From: Legionellaceae bacterium UBA6148
Lineage (GTDB): Bacteria; Pseudomonadota; Gammaproteobacteria; Legionellales; Legionellaceae
Assembly (NCBI GenBank): GCA_002423125.1
Contig: DIUW01000010.1
Coordinates: forward strand, 15,176 to 79,175
Length of the DNA: 64,000 bases
Direction of reading: 5' to 3'
Both the position numbers and the translations under genes were made by a program. Shown piece after piece: positions 37,996 to 46,670 of this stretch. The notes under the pieces are model-generated. The model was given only the letters and a program-made list of their open reading frames with translations, did not search any database and was not told where the DNA came from. How positions within the stretch are numbered: the stretch's first letter is position 1; each line of letters starts with the position of its first letter.

Positions 37996-38484
37996 ATGAA
38001 CAAGCTTAAGCAATTGCTGCTCAGTGCTTCTATTCTGCTAGGTATTATTTTAAGTTCATCTGCCATTGCCGCATCGGTTGATGACGATGCGCACATGCAA
38101 CAGATGATTTTGCATTATGTCAATGCTTACCGAGCCAAACATCATTTATCACCACTCAAGCTTAATGCCGTTGCATCGCAAGAAGCCGCGCGGCATAGCC
38201 AGGCCATGGCGAGCAAGGCTACATCGTTTGGGCATGCGCATTTTAATGACCGGATTAAGCGACTCTATAAACAATTTGATCAATGTCGTGGGGGGGCAGA
38301 AAATGTTGCCTATTACAGGGTTAATGCCAAACGCCTAGTCGAGGAGTGGATCGCGAGTCCAGGACATCGGCGAAATATTGAAGGCCATTACAACATCACC
38401 GGGATAGGTATAGCACATGGTAAGCCGGGATGGGCCTATTACACTCAGATCTTTATTCAAACTGAAAACAAGGCATACGCGTGA
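37996..38484 (+). CDS. secreted CAP/SCP-domain protein
   Basis: 162 residues from ATG 37996, giving a clean signal peptide (KLKQLLLSASILLGIILSSSAIAA). An in-frame GTG at 37984 is less likely. The CAP fold is marked by YVNAYRAKHHLSPLKLN, HSQAMA, GHAHFNDRI, GGAENVAY and WIASPGHRRNI (His and Glu of the cavity). Bacterial CAP proteins are extracellular or periplasmic with largely unknown functions. It stands alone between the exporter operon and the mevalonate genes. Confidence 0.9.
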   Translation: MNKLKQLLLSASILLGIILSSSAIAASVDDDAHMQQMILHYVNAYRAKHHLSPLKLNAVASQEAARHSQAMASKATSFGHAHFNDRIKRLYKQFDQCRGGAENVAYYRVNAKRLVEEWIASPGHRRNIEGHYNITGIGIAHGKPGWAYYTQIFIQTENKAYA

Positions 38485-38568
38485 AGGATAGCGATTCCAT
38501 TTTTTTGAGAACCACTGGATTATGTGGTAAAATTCAGATCATTTTTCCAATACCCTATAAGTAGGACC

Positions 38569-39597
38569 ATGTCAGGCGATCACACGCAATTTGAAAAACG
38601 CAAACAGGATCATATCGAACTTGCGCTTATGCCTGAAAATCAGGCGGATGAGTCCAATCCATTTGATGAGATCGAGCTGATTCATGAAGCTCTGCCCGAT
38701 ATCGATTTCCATGCCATTTCTATTCAAAGCGCCCGCTTCGGTAAGTCCATCGATAAACCATTTATCATCAGCTCGATGACGGCCGGGCACCAGCAATCCG
38801 TTGATATCAATCGCAATTTGATTATGGCCTGTGAACAGATGCATTGGGCAATGGGCGTTGGTTCACAACGACGAGAGTTGACGGATCCTTTAGCTGCAAA
38901 CGAATGGCAAACATTGCGTCGCGACCATCCTGATGTTGACTTGTTGAGCAATTTAGGAATCGCACAGTTGATATCAACTTCACCAGAAGATATTCAGCGC
39001 TTGACCGACGCGTTGCAAGCAACGGCATTGATCATTCATTGTAATCCGTTACAAGAATGCATCCAACCCGAAGGAACCCCGCTGTTTAAAGGCTGCTGGA
39101 CAGCTCTCGAAAAACTCGTCACAACGCTACCTTTGCCCATCATTGTGAAAGAAACCGGCTGTGGGTTTTCAGCATCAACGCTGCAACGCCTCAATGACAT
39201 TGGCGTTGCGGCAGTCGATGTGAGCGGACTAGGCGGTACACATTGGGGGCGGATTGAAGGACATCGTACCGTCGAGCATTCAACACGCCAACGCGCATCA
39301 GTTGCCTTCCGTCATTGGGGGATTGATACCGTCAAGAGTGTTTTGAACGCGGTTTCTATCAATCCCCATTACGAGCTTTGGGGTTCTGGTGGTGTTCGAC
39401 ATGGCTTGGATGCAGCTAAATTATTCGCACTTGGCGTTTCAACGGTGGGATTTGCGAAACCAATGCTTGAAGCCGCCTTGCACTCAGCAGAATCCGTTGT
39501 TGCTGCAATGAATTCGATTGAATATGAACTGAAGGTTGCCATGTTTTGTACAGGCAGCCAGGTATTAAATGACCTAAAGGAAAAAATATGTCGCTAA
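38569..39597 (+). CDS. fni: isopentenyl-diphosphate delta-isomerase, type II
   Basis: FMN- and NADPH-dependent interconversion of IPP and DMAPP. It has 342 residues from ATG 38569. A longer frame from 38524 adds a non-homologous leader. Motifs are RKQDHIEL at the N-terminus, ISSMTAGH, and the glycine-rich FMN/phosphate segments DVSGLGGTHWGRIE and GSGGVRHGLDAAKLFALG. It overlaps HMG-CoA reductase by 10 bases. Type II isomerases usually accompany the mevalonate route. Confidence 0.95.
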   Translation: MSGDHTQFEKRKQDHIELALMPENQADESNPFDEIELIHEALPDIDFHAISIQSARFGKSIDKPFIISSMTAGHQQSVDINRNLIMACEQMHWAMGVGSQRRELTDPLAANEWQTLRRDHPDVDLLSNLGIAQLISTSPEDIQRLTDALQATALIIHCNPLQECIQPEGTPLFKGCWTALEKLVTTLPLPIIVKETGCGFSASTLQRLNDIGVAAVDVSGLGGTHWGRIEGHRTVEHSTRQRASVAFRHWGIDTVKSVLNAVSINPHYELWGSGGVRHGLDAAKLFALGVSTVGFAKPMLEAALHSAESVVAAMNSIEYELKVAMFCTGSQVLNDLKEKICR

Positions 39598-40883
39598 CAC
39601 CGAATGCCAGTGTATTATTTCAGGGATTTTCTAAATTAACACGCGAAGAGCGGTTTCAACGATTGTTAGCTCTCGGCGCGATCACCCCTGAGGATATCAC
39701 TTATCTGAGCAATGGCGGTGTTGATAACTTAGATATGGCAGATAAATTAATTGAAAATGTGATTGGATATTTTCAAATCCCGCTCGGTGTTGCAACCAAT
39801 TTTTGTATTGACGGCCAAGATTACGTGATTCCACTCGCGGTCGAGGAAACCTCAATTATTGCCGCATTATCGAAAACAGCACGATGGATAAGACAACAGG
39901 GTCACATCACGACACAAATGACCGGTGACTGTATTATTGGCCAAATTCAATTGGCTAAAGTACATGATTTTTCGCGATTTTCGACGATTTTCGACGAAAA
40001 TAAGCAATTTTTTATCGAAAAAGCCAATGAAGATGTTGCCGCAAACATGGTGCGGCGGGGTGGCGGAGTAAGCGATTTACAACTACGTCGAATATCCCGT
40101 CCAGATGGTGCTGAAATGGTTGTCGTTCAGCTATTGATGAATAGTTGTGATGCAATGGGCGCAAATATTATCAATCAAGTGCTTGAATATTTGAAAGCAC
40201 CGATTGAGCAGGTGACCGGCGAACAAGTCACGATGTGTATTTTGTCCAATTTGAATGATCAAAAATTAACGAGCGCTCGAGTTGAAATTCGTAACGTAGA
40301 TGCTGAATTAGGATCACGTTTACAAGAAGCCTCTTTATTTGCTGAACTCGACCCTTATCGCGCAGCAACACATAATAAAGGGGTTATGAATGGCATTGAT
40401 CCAGTGCTGATTGCAACCGGCAATGATTGGCGAGCTGTCGAAGCAGGCGTTCATGCATTTGCAGCGCGTAATGGCCGCTATCAAGCCATTACACAGTGGC
40501 GATATAACGATGGAGTGCTTGTGGGTGAATTAACGGCTCCCATTATTGTGGGTACAGTCGGAGGCGTTACATCCATTCATCCAACCGCCAAGATGTGTTT
40601 ACGGATGATGGGAATTGAGTCAGCGAATCAGTTGTCTCGTGTAATCGCTGCTGTCGGATTAGTACAAAATCTTGGAGCGCTTAGAGCGCTATGCACAGAC
40701 GGTATCATTCAAGGTCACATGAAGCTGCACATTGATAATTTAACCATGGTGGCGGGAGCCAGCGATGGTGAAACCCCATTACTGAAACAACGATTACAAG
40801 ATTGCTTAGCCACAACGAAACGCATCAGTTTAAGTCACGCTCAAACGTTTCTGAATGAAATACGATTGGCTCAACTGCAATGA
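39588..40883 (+). CDS. mvaA: hydroxymethylglutaryl-CoA reductase, class II (degradative-type sequence)
   Basis: 431 residues of bacterial class II HMG-CoA reductase. Landmarks are ENVIGYFQIPLGVA with the catalytic Glu, MNSCDAMGANIINQVLE, TGNDWRAVEAGVHAFAARNG and the late catalytic His in IQGHMKLH. With fni upstream and a GHMP kinase downstream it most likely makes mevalonate for isoprenoids. HMG-CoA synthase and the decarboxylase are not in the window. Confidence 0.95.
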   Translation: MSLTPNASVLFQGFSKLTREERFQRLLALGAITPEDITYLSNGGVDNLDMADKLIENVIGYFQIPLGVATNFCIDGQDYVIPLAVEETSIIAALSKTARWIRQQGHITTQMTGDCIIGQIQLAKVHDFSRFSTIFDENKQFFIEKANEDVAANMVRRGGGVSDLQLRRISRPDGAEMVVVQLLMNSCDAMGANIINQVLEYLKAPIEQVTGEQVTMCILSNLNDQKLTSARVEIRNVDAELGSRLQEASLFAELDPYRAATHNKGVMNGIDPVLIATGNDWRAVEAGVHAFAARNGRYQAITQWRYNDGVLVGELTAPIIVGTVGGVTSIHPTAKMCLRMMGIESANQLSRVIAAVGLVQNLGALRALCTDGIIQGHMKLHIDNLTMVAGASDGETPLLKQRLQDCLATTKRISLSHAQTFLNEIRLAQLQ

Positions 40884-41764
40884 AAAAATGGGCCCTTCCT
40901 GCAAAAACATTTTTGTTAGGAGAGTACGCTGCTCTTGCAGATAAAGGCGCAATCGTATTAACGACTCATCCATGCTTTGAAGTCACGCTTACAGAAACCA
41001 AAGGCCTGCATAACATTCATCCCGAGTCACCTGCCGGTCGTTGGTGGATCAAAACGGGATATGATCACTACGGCTTGCATTGGCATGATCCATTCAATCA
41101 TTGTGGTGGCATGGGTGCATCCAGTGCTCAATTTCTGGGAGCCTATTTCGCAAGCTCGCATCTCAATGCAACAACACCAACACAGGCTGGCATGCTCGAC
41201 GCTTATTGGCAATGTGCGTGGCAAGGTCAAGGAATCCGTCCCAGCGGTTATGATGTTATTGCCCAATCATTATCGGGTTGTGTTTCCATTAATCGAAGTG
41301 AGGATGACTACAACGTGCTTCCCTGGTCATTCAGCGATCTTGCCTTTATCATCGCACATACAGGGAATAAATTGGCAACACATCACCATCTACAAGGGGC
41401 AACGCTTTCCGATGATGTTGAACAATTAAATACCATTGTAACGCAGGCAAAACAGGCATTCATGATGTCAGATAGCCAGGCCTTAGTCAGCGCAATCAAT
41501 GCATACCATCACGCCTTGGTGTTAACAAACCGCGTGGATCAAAACACCCTAACGTTGTTAGAGCAATTGAAAGGGCTCCCTGGGCTGCTCGCCATGAAAG
41601 GATGCGGTGCAATGGGGGCTGACGTGATTGTATTCATCACAACAAAAGAAAGTGTCACGCGCATTCAATCCCATTTAATGACAATGCAACTCAGGATCAT
41701 GGCAACCAACAAGAGTATCTTTATTTCCGATGGGTATCGTTCGCGAGAGACTCATGAGCCCTAA
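40880..41764 (+). CDS. GHMP-family kinase, probably mevalonate or phosphomevalonate kinase
   Basis: 294 residues. The N-terminal LPAKTFLLGEYAAL, the ATP-binding loop GGMGASSAQFLGAY (GLGSSA-like) and the C-terminal GCGAMGADVIVF are the three GHMP motifs. Being coupled to mvaA by a 4-base overlap points to the mevalonate pathway. I cannot decide between the first and second kinase step. Its 3' end overlaps the convergent ATPase gene by 44 bases. Confidence 0.85.
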   Translation: MKKWALPAKTFLLGEYAALADKGAIVLTTHPCFEVTLTETKGLHNIHPESPAGRWWIKTGYDHYGLHWHDPFNHCGGMGASSAQFLGAYFASSHLNATTPTQAGMLDAYWQCAWQGQGIRPSGYDVIAQSLSGCVSINRSEDDYNVLPWSFSDLAFIIAHTGNKLATHHHLQGATLSDDVEQLNTIVTQAKQAFMMSDSQALVSAINAYHHALVLTNRVDQNTLTLLEQLKGLPGLLAMKGCGAMGADVIVFITTKESVTRIQSHLMTMQLRIMATNKSIFISDGYRSRETHEP

Positions 41765-43043
41765 GCCACTTCCAAATCGGCTTGACAACAACAGTGTATT
41801 TTTTACCATTTAGTTCAATATTTTCCACATACTCTTCATTTTCTGTAATAATTAATCCATCAGACAATGAAAATTTATCCATCGCCTCAATGAGGCCTAA
41901 TATTTCTCTTTCCTTGGTGGATGGATCGCATAACTCGATACAGACTTGAATCACTTGTAATGTTTGCACGCCAGCGCGTAGCACAAAGTCACATTCTCTA
42001 CTCTCTTTGTAGTAGTATATATCGTATCTTCTGCGTTTCAATTCTACAAAAACCACATTTTCTAACATGCGGCCTCGATCGTCACTTGTTCTGAATCCCA
42101 TCATCTTTGCAATCACATGATCAATAAAATATACTTTTTTAGGTGATTGTTGTTGAGCTTTAAGATTGTCATCATAACGATTGATAAAAAAACATAAAAA
42201 ACTATTTTCAATATAACGACAGTAATCAGAAATCGTTGTGTTGCTCTTAATCACTTTACCGCTATTATTGACCATCCCTAAAAGTTTAGACAACGTCACT
42301 TCTTTGCTGCAGTTACTGGCCAAGAAAAAAAGCAATTTTTTTAATGCGTCAGGATTACCAACCCGATATCTTGTAATAATGTCTCTATAGAGAATACTTT
42401 CGTATAAGGAATGTAAATATTCAGCATTTTTGTTAATAATATAAGCAGGGATGCCACCCCACTCTAAATAATCATGATATAACCCTATTAAAGTGCCGAT
42501 TTCCGTAGTGCTAAGGTCTTGTTTATCGAGAGGAATTTTTTCTTGTGAAAACTCAGCGAAGGAGATTGGATAAACCTCCAAGGAGATATATCTTCCGGTT
42601 AATCTTGTCCCCAGCTCTTCACTAAATAAATTAGCATTTGAACCGGTTAAATATATCTTACAACCACTGTTATACATTCGCCGAACAAATAATTCCCAGG
42701 CAGGTATATTCTGAATTTCATCCAAATAAAATGTTTTTTGAACGCCGTATAACGAAATGAGTGTTTGATGTAAAAGTTCAAAATCCTCCGTAGTAAAGGT
42801 AATTAACCTTTCGTCTTCAAAATTAAAATAGTAATCATTTGTATCGCCACGCACTCTACGCGCATGTTCCAATAATACTGATTTCCCGCATCGTCTAATG
42901 CCTGTTAAGACAATTATTTCTTGATTTTGACTGAGCTTGTTGAGTTGTTTTTCAGCTGTTCGTTTTATATACGACGGTGGCCAATATAGATTTTCATGTT
43001 GATCTAATATAACGCGCTTTAACAGATCCTGAGAAATAGCCAT
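41721..43043 (-). CDS. AAA+ ATPase with DUF4143 domain
   Basis: 440 residues from ATG 43043, which has GGTGAG 4 bases upstream. Earlier in-frame starts run into a hairpin. Walker A is GIRRCGKS, Walker B is FYLDEIQ, and the sensor region is YLTGSNANLFS. The C-terminal half is nuclease-like with ECDFVL, as in the AAA_14/DUF4143 family. These proteins are patchily distributed and often mobile, and their function is not established. The convergent 44-base overlap with the kinase gene suggests a late insertion. Confidence 0.9.
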   Translation of the reverse strand: MAISQDLLKRVILDQHENLYWPPSYIKRTAEKQLNKLSQNQEIIVLTGIRRCGKSVLLEHARRVRGDTNDYYFNFEDERLITFTTEDFELLHQTLISLYGVQKTFYLDEIQNIPAWELFVRRMYNSGCKIYLTGSNANLFSEELGTRLTGRYISLEVYPISFAEFSQEKIPLDKQDLSTTEIGTLIGLYHDYLEWGGIPAYIINKNAEYLHSLYESILYRDIITRYRVGNPDALKKLLFFLASNCSKEVTLSKLLGMVNNSGKVIKSNTTISDYCRYIENSFLCFFINRYDDNLKAQQQSPKKVYFIDHVIAKMMGFRTSDDRGRMLENVVFVELKRRRYDIYYYKESRECDFVLRAGVQTLQVIQVCIELCDPSTKEREILGLIEAMDKFSLSDGLIITENEEYVENIELNGKKYTVVVKPIWKWLRAHESLANDTHRK

Positions 43044-43076
43044 AGTACTCACCATTGAAAATGAAAGCATAGCACT

Positions 43077-43105
43077 AAAACCATCCATTATCAATGGATG
43101 GTTTT
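43077..43105. promoter_or_regulatory. 13-bp inverted repeat upstream of the DUF4143 gene
   Basis: AAAACCATCCATT, loop ATC, AATGGATGGTTTT forms a perfect stem in the divergent gap between the ATPase and catalase genes. It may be an operator or a transposition scar. It also argues against starting the ATPase at 43094. Confidence 0.5.
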
Positions 43106-43202
43106 AGGTGGTGTAGGGCCTCAATATATTTTATCCTTGACAAGATTCGCCAATATTGAATACCGTAAGAAGAGATAATAAAACACATCACAGGGAAAAA
43201 TA

Positions 43203-44636
43203 ATGACCAAATGTCCATTCATGACCACTGATGCAGGCAATCCAGTTGCGGATAATCAAAACAGCTTAACCGCAGGTCCTCGCGGACCGATATTAATGTC
43301 TGATCACCAGCTTATGGAGCGAATGGCGCATTTTAATCGTGAGCGTGTACCGGAACGTGTAGTGCATGCTAAGGGCGCAGGTGCTTACGGCACGTTTAAG
43401 GTTACGGGCGATCTTTCTCACTATACTTGTGCCAAATTATTTTCAAAAATTGGCAATCAATGCGACCTGTTTTTGCGCTTTTCAACCGTTGCTGGCGAAC
43501 TAGGCTCGGCTGATACAGCGCGCGATCCGCGAGGATTCGCTGTTAAATTTTATACGGAAGAAGGCAACTGGGATTTGGTGGGTAATAATACCCCTGTTTT
43601 TTTCGTACGTGATCCACTCAAATTCCAAGATTTTATTCACTCACAAAAACGACATCCCGCCACTGGGCTGCGTGATAATACCATGCAATGGGATTTTTGG
43701 AGCCTTTCACCAGAATCTCTACATCAAGTGACCATTCTATTTTCCGATCGGGGAATACCCACGTCATATCGACATATGAATGGTTATTCATCACATACTT
43801 ACAGTCTTTGGAACGATAAAGGCGAACGGTTTTGGGTGAAATGGCATCTAAAAACCAAACAAGGAATTCAATGTTTAACCGATGAGGCTGCAAGCAAAAT
43901 TGCGGGGGAAGATTTAGATTATCACCGGCGTGATTTATTGACATCCATTGAGCAAGGCAAGTACCCCCAATGGCAGGTCCAAATCCAGATTATGCCAGAA
44001 AAAGATGCCGACACTTATCCCATTAATCCGTTTGATCTGACCAAAGTATGGCCTCACAAAGATTATCCCGTGATGGACGTCGGTATACTGGAACTAAATC
44101 GTAATCCAGATAATTACTTTGCTGAAGTGGAACAGGCCGCGTTTGAGCCTGGCAATATGCCACCAGGAATGGGCGCTTCTCCAGACAAAATGCTGCAAGC
44201 TCGCCTGCTATCATACCCAGACACACACCGCTATCGCATAGGCGTCAATTACGCGCAACTACCCGTGAACAAGCCGCACTGCCCAGTCAATACCTACAAT
44301 CGAGACGGCCACATGCGATTTGATGGTAATTATGGAGGCCAGGTTAATTATCAACCGAATAGTCAAGGCGGCCCAATTGATGATAAACGCTTCAGCGAGC
44401 CTCCGTTAAAAATTTCAGGTGATGCCGATCGCTATGATCATCAGGCAGGGAACGACAACTATAAACAAGCTGGTGACCTGTATCGCTTGATGAGCGAAGA
44501 GCAAAAGAAACAATTAATTAGTAACATTGTACGTTCAATGAAAACAGTCCCTAAGGCCATTCAGTTACGTCAAATGGCTCATTTCAGTCAAGCTGATTCT
44601 GATTATGGTCGGCGCGTAGCAGAAGGACTCGCCTGA
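43203..44636 (+). CDS. katA: monofunctional heme catalase (clade 3 type)
   Basis: Hydrogen peroxide dismutation. It has 477 residues, small-subunit length. The active-site signature is FNRERVPERVVHAKGAGAYG with the distal His. The distal Asn is in VGNNTPVFFVRDP. The proximal heme Tyr is in RLLSYPDTHRYRIG. There is no signal peptide, so it is cytosolic. A possible promoter has TTGACA at 43137. It stands alone as a transcription unit. Confidence 0.97.
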   Translation: MTKCPFMTTDAGNPVADNQNSLTAGPRGPILMSDHQLMERMAHFNRERVPERVVHAKGAGAYGTFKVTGDLSHYTCAKLFSKIGNQCDLFLRFSTVAGELGSADTARDPRGFAVKFYTEEGNWDLVGNNTPVFFVRDPLKFQDFIHSQKRHPATGLRDNTMQWDFWSLSPESLHQVTILFSDRGIPTSYRHMNGYSSHTYSLWNDKGERFWVKWHLKTKQGIQCLTDEAASKIAGEDLDYHRRDLLTSIEQGKYPQWQVQIQIMPEKDADTYPINPFDLTKVWPHKDYPVMDVGILELNRNPDNYFAEVEQAAFEPGNMPPGMGASPDKMLQARLLSYPDTHRYRIGVNYAQLPVNKPHCPVNTYNRDGHMRFDGNYGGQVNYQPNSQGGPIDDKRFSEPPLKISGDADRYDHQAGNDNYKQAGDLYRLMSEEQKKQLISNIVRSMKTVPKAIQLRQMAHFSQADSDYGRRVAEGLA

Positions 44637-44649
44637 TTGGCGCCTCACG

Positions 44650-46290
44650 TCACTCTTGAGTCAAATGCGTGCGTCGCTCCTGCATGGTTTCAACACTGTT
44701 GATAACCGATTGATGACAGATTTCTTGCATGATTGGGATCGTATGTAGCGGTGTTCCCGATTGAATGGCGTGTGCAATCATAAAACTATCTTGCCAAATT
44801 TTTTCATTTTTTCGTGCTTTTGCTTTGAGCCATAATGTGACCCATATAAAATGAAATAACCATTGCTCTCGTCGAGGCTCCATGACGTCAGTAAAAATAA
44901 ACCCCATTGCTTCCTCAGTACGACATATTTTTATACCATCTACAAAACTACAGCAGCGATTCACTAACTTATCAACGATCGAATTTTCAAGATACCATGA
45001 CTCGGTAAATGACTTCGTTTTTGACCAAGCCTTTGAGCGCGTAAATGACGCCCGAACAGTTTCAGGAGTAAAAGGATGCACCAGCACTCCAAGTTGGTTC
45101 ATAATGTCTGAAACATCTATTTTTTGTGGCGTAAAATGAACACCTAGTGCCTCTTGAATTTCCAGCAAATGAAGATCGGGCATCTCACCATTCTCAAGCG
45201 AGATGGCTAAAAAATGATTGGCCATCATTATGAGATAAGGTAAGTCAGCGTCTCTGAGCGTTACATTTTCGTCGAAAGAATCATCATAGTACCGTCTTAC
45301 ATCAGCCGCCGGAAGACCGGGGGTTATCCACGCATCTTTGATGCCAATATCTTGTTTAAACAATAAACTGCAAAGACGATTTTTGCGTCGCTCATTAAGG
45401 TGAATGAAACAGCCTTGAGCTCCTCCTCCATCGACCTCACTGACTTGAATTCGAACCTTGGGCTCTCGCACAACGTTTGAAAAGACAACGCCTTTTTTTC
45501 GTTGAGTTTTAATCCACTGATTGAATATCTCTTGCAAGTGAATGGGGTACCACGATTTAATAACCTGCAAACGAGAAAGTGAAATGGAGCTGATAACAAT
45601 TTGTCCCATGAGCATATCAAGCGTTTCAACAACTTGATGACGAACTTCTGCGTTCGGGTGCAATAGCGTAAGCAACGCAATATCATGCCCTTCATCGATG
45701 CTGTATAAATCCATAATTAAATCAGCAAAAAATTCAGGGGGCATCGCATAGCTTTGCGCAAAAAAATTCTCTGCGATATCAAACGTGCTTAAGTCGGAAA
45801 GTTCGTTTATCAACTCACGAATCGAATCGAGTTTTTCAGTCTCTTCTTCAATCGAAAAAGGTTCTTCATCATCAATTAACTCAAGGTATGCATTTTTCAA
45901 CTCAGCACTCAGTTCAACATGCACTTCATAAAATGCATTAAGAACGGGCAACCAGAAACTTAATGAATGCCTACCACTCGATATGGCACTGGCAAGATTG
46001 CTCATGAGTTGACTTAATGTTTTTTCAGCGAGCCGAGTTCCCGCTTCAATGGCAATTTGCAGTTGTGATACATACACATCTATCGCGAAAACAGCTGCCG
46101 AATAATATGCATGCTTCGCATCAGGCTCATCTTCATCAAGACTATCAATAAAATCGACGAGCGCGATCGCAAGATCCGGTTCTTGAATAAACCCGGCGTA
46201 ATATTGTGCTGGAGGCACCTCATTTCGACTCAAATAAGAAGCGATGTTTAAAATCCATTGCTTTAATTCTTTTACGCTTGAAGTGCTCAT
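44650..46290 (-). CDS. conserved-looking protein of unknown function
   Basis: 546 residues, acidic, with no signal peptide and no membrane helix. I recognise no motif. The first 250 residues look all-helical, possibly HEAT-like (an LHPNAEVRHQVVETLDML segment is HEAT-repeat-like). The middle (KVRIQVSEVDGGGAQGCFIHLNERRKNRL) looks beta-rich. It overlaps yciA by 4 bases and is last in the tex-yciA transcription unit, so it is probably expressed with them. Confidence 0.8.
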   Translation of the reverse strand: MSTSSVKELKQWILNIASYLSRNEVPPAQYYAGFIQEPDLAIALVDFIDSLDEDEPDAKHAYYSAAVFAIDVYVSQLQIAIEAGTRLAEKTLSQLMSNLASAISSGRHSLSFWLPVLNAFYEVHVELSAELKNAYLELIDDEEPFSIEEETEKLDSIRELINELSDLSTFDIAENFFAQSYAMPPEFFADLIMDLYSIDEGHDIALLTLLHPNAEVRHQVVETLDMLMGQIVISSISLSRLQVIKSWYPIHLQEIFNQWIKTQRKKGVVFSNVVREPKVRIQVSEVDGGGAQGCFIHLNERRKNRLCSLLFKQDIGIKDAWITPGLPAADVRRYYDDSFDENVTLRDADLPYLIMMANHFLAISLENGEMPDLHLLEIQEALGVHFTPQKIDVSDIMNQLGVLVHPFTPETVRASFTRSKAWSKTKSFTESWYLENSIVDKLVNRCCSFVDGIKICRTEEAMGFIFTDVMEPRREQWLFHFIWVTLWLKAKARKNEKIWQDSFMIAHAIQSGTPLHTIPIMQEICHQSVINSVETMQERRTHLTQE

Positions 46291-46670
46291 GCCGGTCTAG
46301 GTACCTGTCTTGGGGTGCCATTGTCATCAACGGCAACAAAAATGAATGTGCCTTTGGTGACGCAAACTTTTTCTTCTGTAGTGAATGTTTCTTTCCAGGC
46401 CTCAACCTCAATGGTCATGGATGTATTACCCAGTTTGACCAATTGAACATAACAAATCACAACATCACCCACGTGAACGGGTTTTAGAAACTTCATCGTC
46501 TCAATGGCAACAGTAACCGCTCGCCCATGTGATATTTTTTTAGCAAGAACACCTGCCGCCAAATCCATATTTGACACTAACCAGCCGCCAAATATATCTC
46601 CATTTGCATTCGTATTTGCAGGCATGGCAAGCATTTGAATCGTAATTTCACCCGTGGGTGTTGCGGTCAT
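46287..46670 (-). CDS. yciA: acyl-CoA thioesterase, YciA-like hotdog fold
   Basis: 127 residues. The family segment NANGDIFGGWLVSNMDLAAG carries the catalytic Asp in the hotdog helix. FLKPVHVGDVV and a C-terminal TFIFVAVDDNGTPR strand follow. It hydrolyses a range of acyl-CoAs. It overlaps both neighbours by 4 bases. Confidence 0.93.
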   Translation of the reverse strand: MTATPTGEITIQMLAMPANTNANGDIFGGWLVSNMDLAAGVLAKKISHGRAVTVAIETMKFLKPVHVGDVVICYVQLVKLGNTSMTIEVEAWKETFTTEEKVCVTKGTFIFVAVDDNGTPRQVPRPA

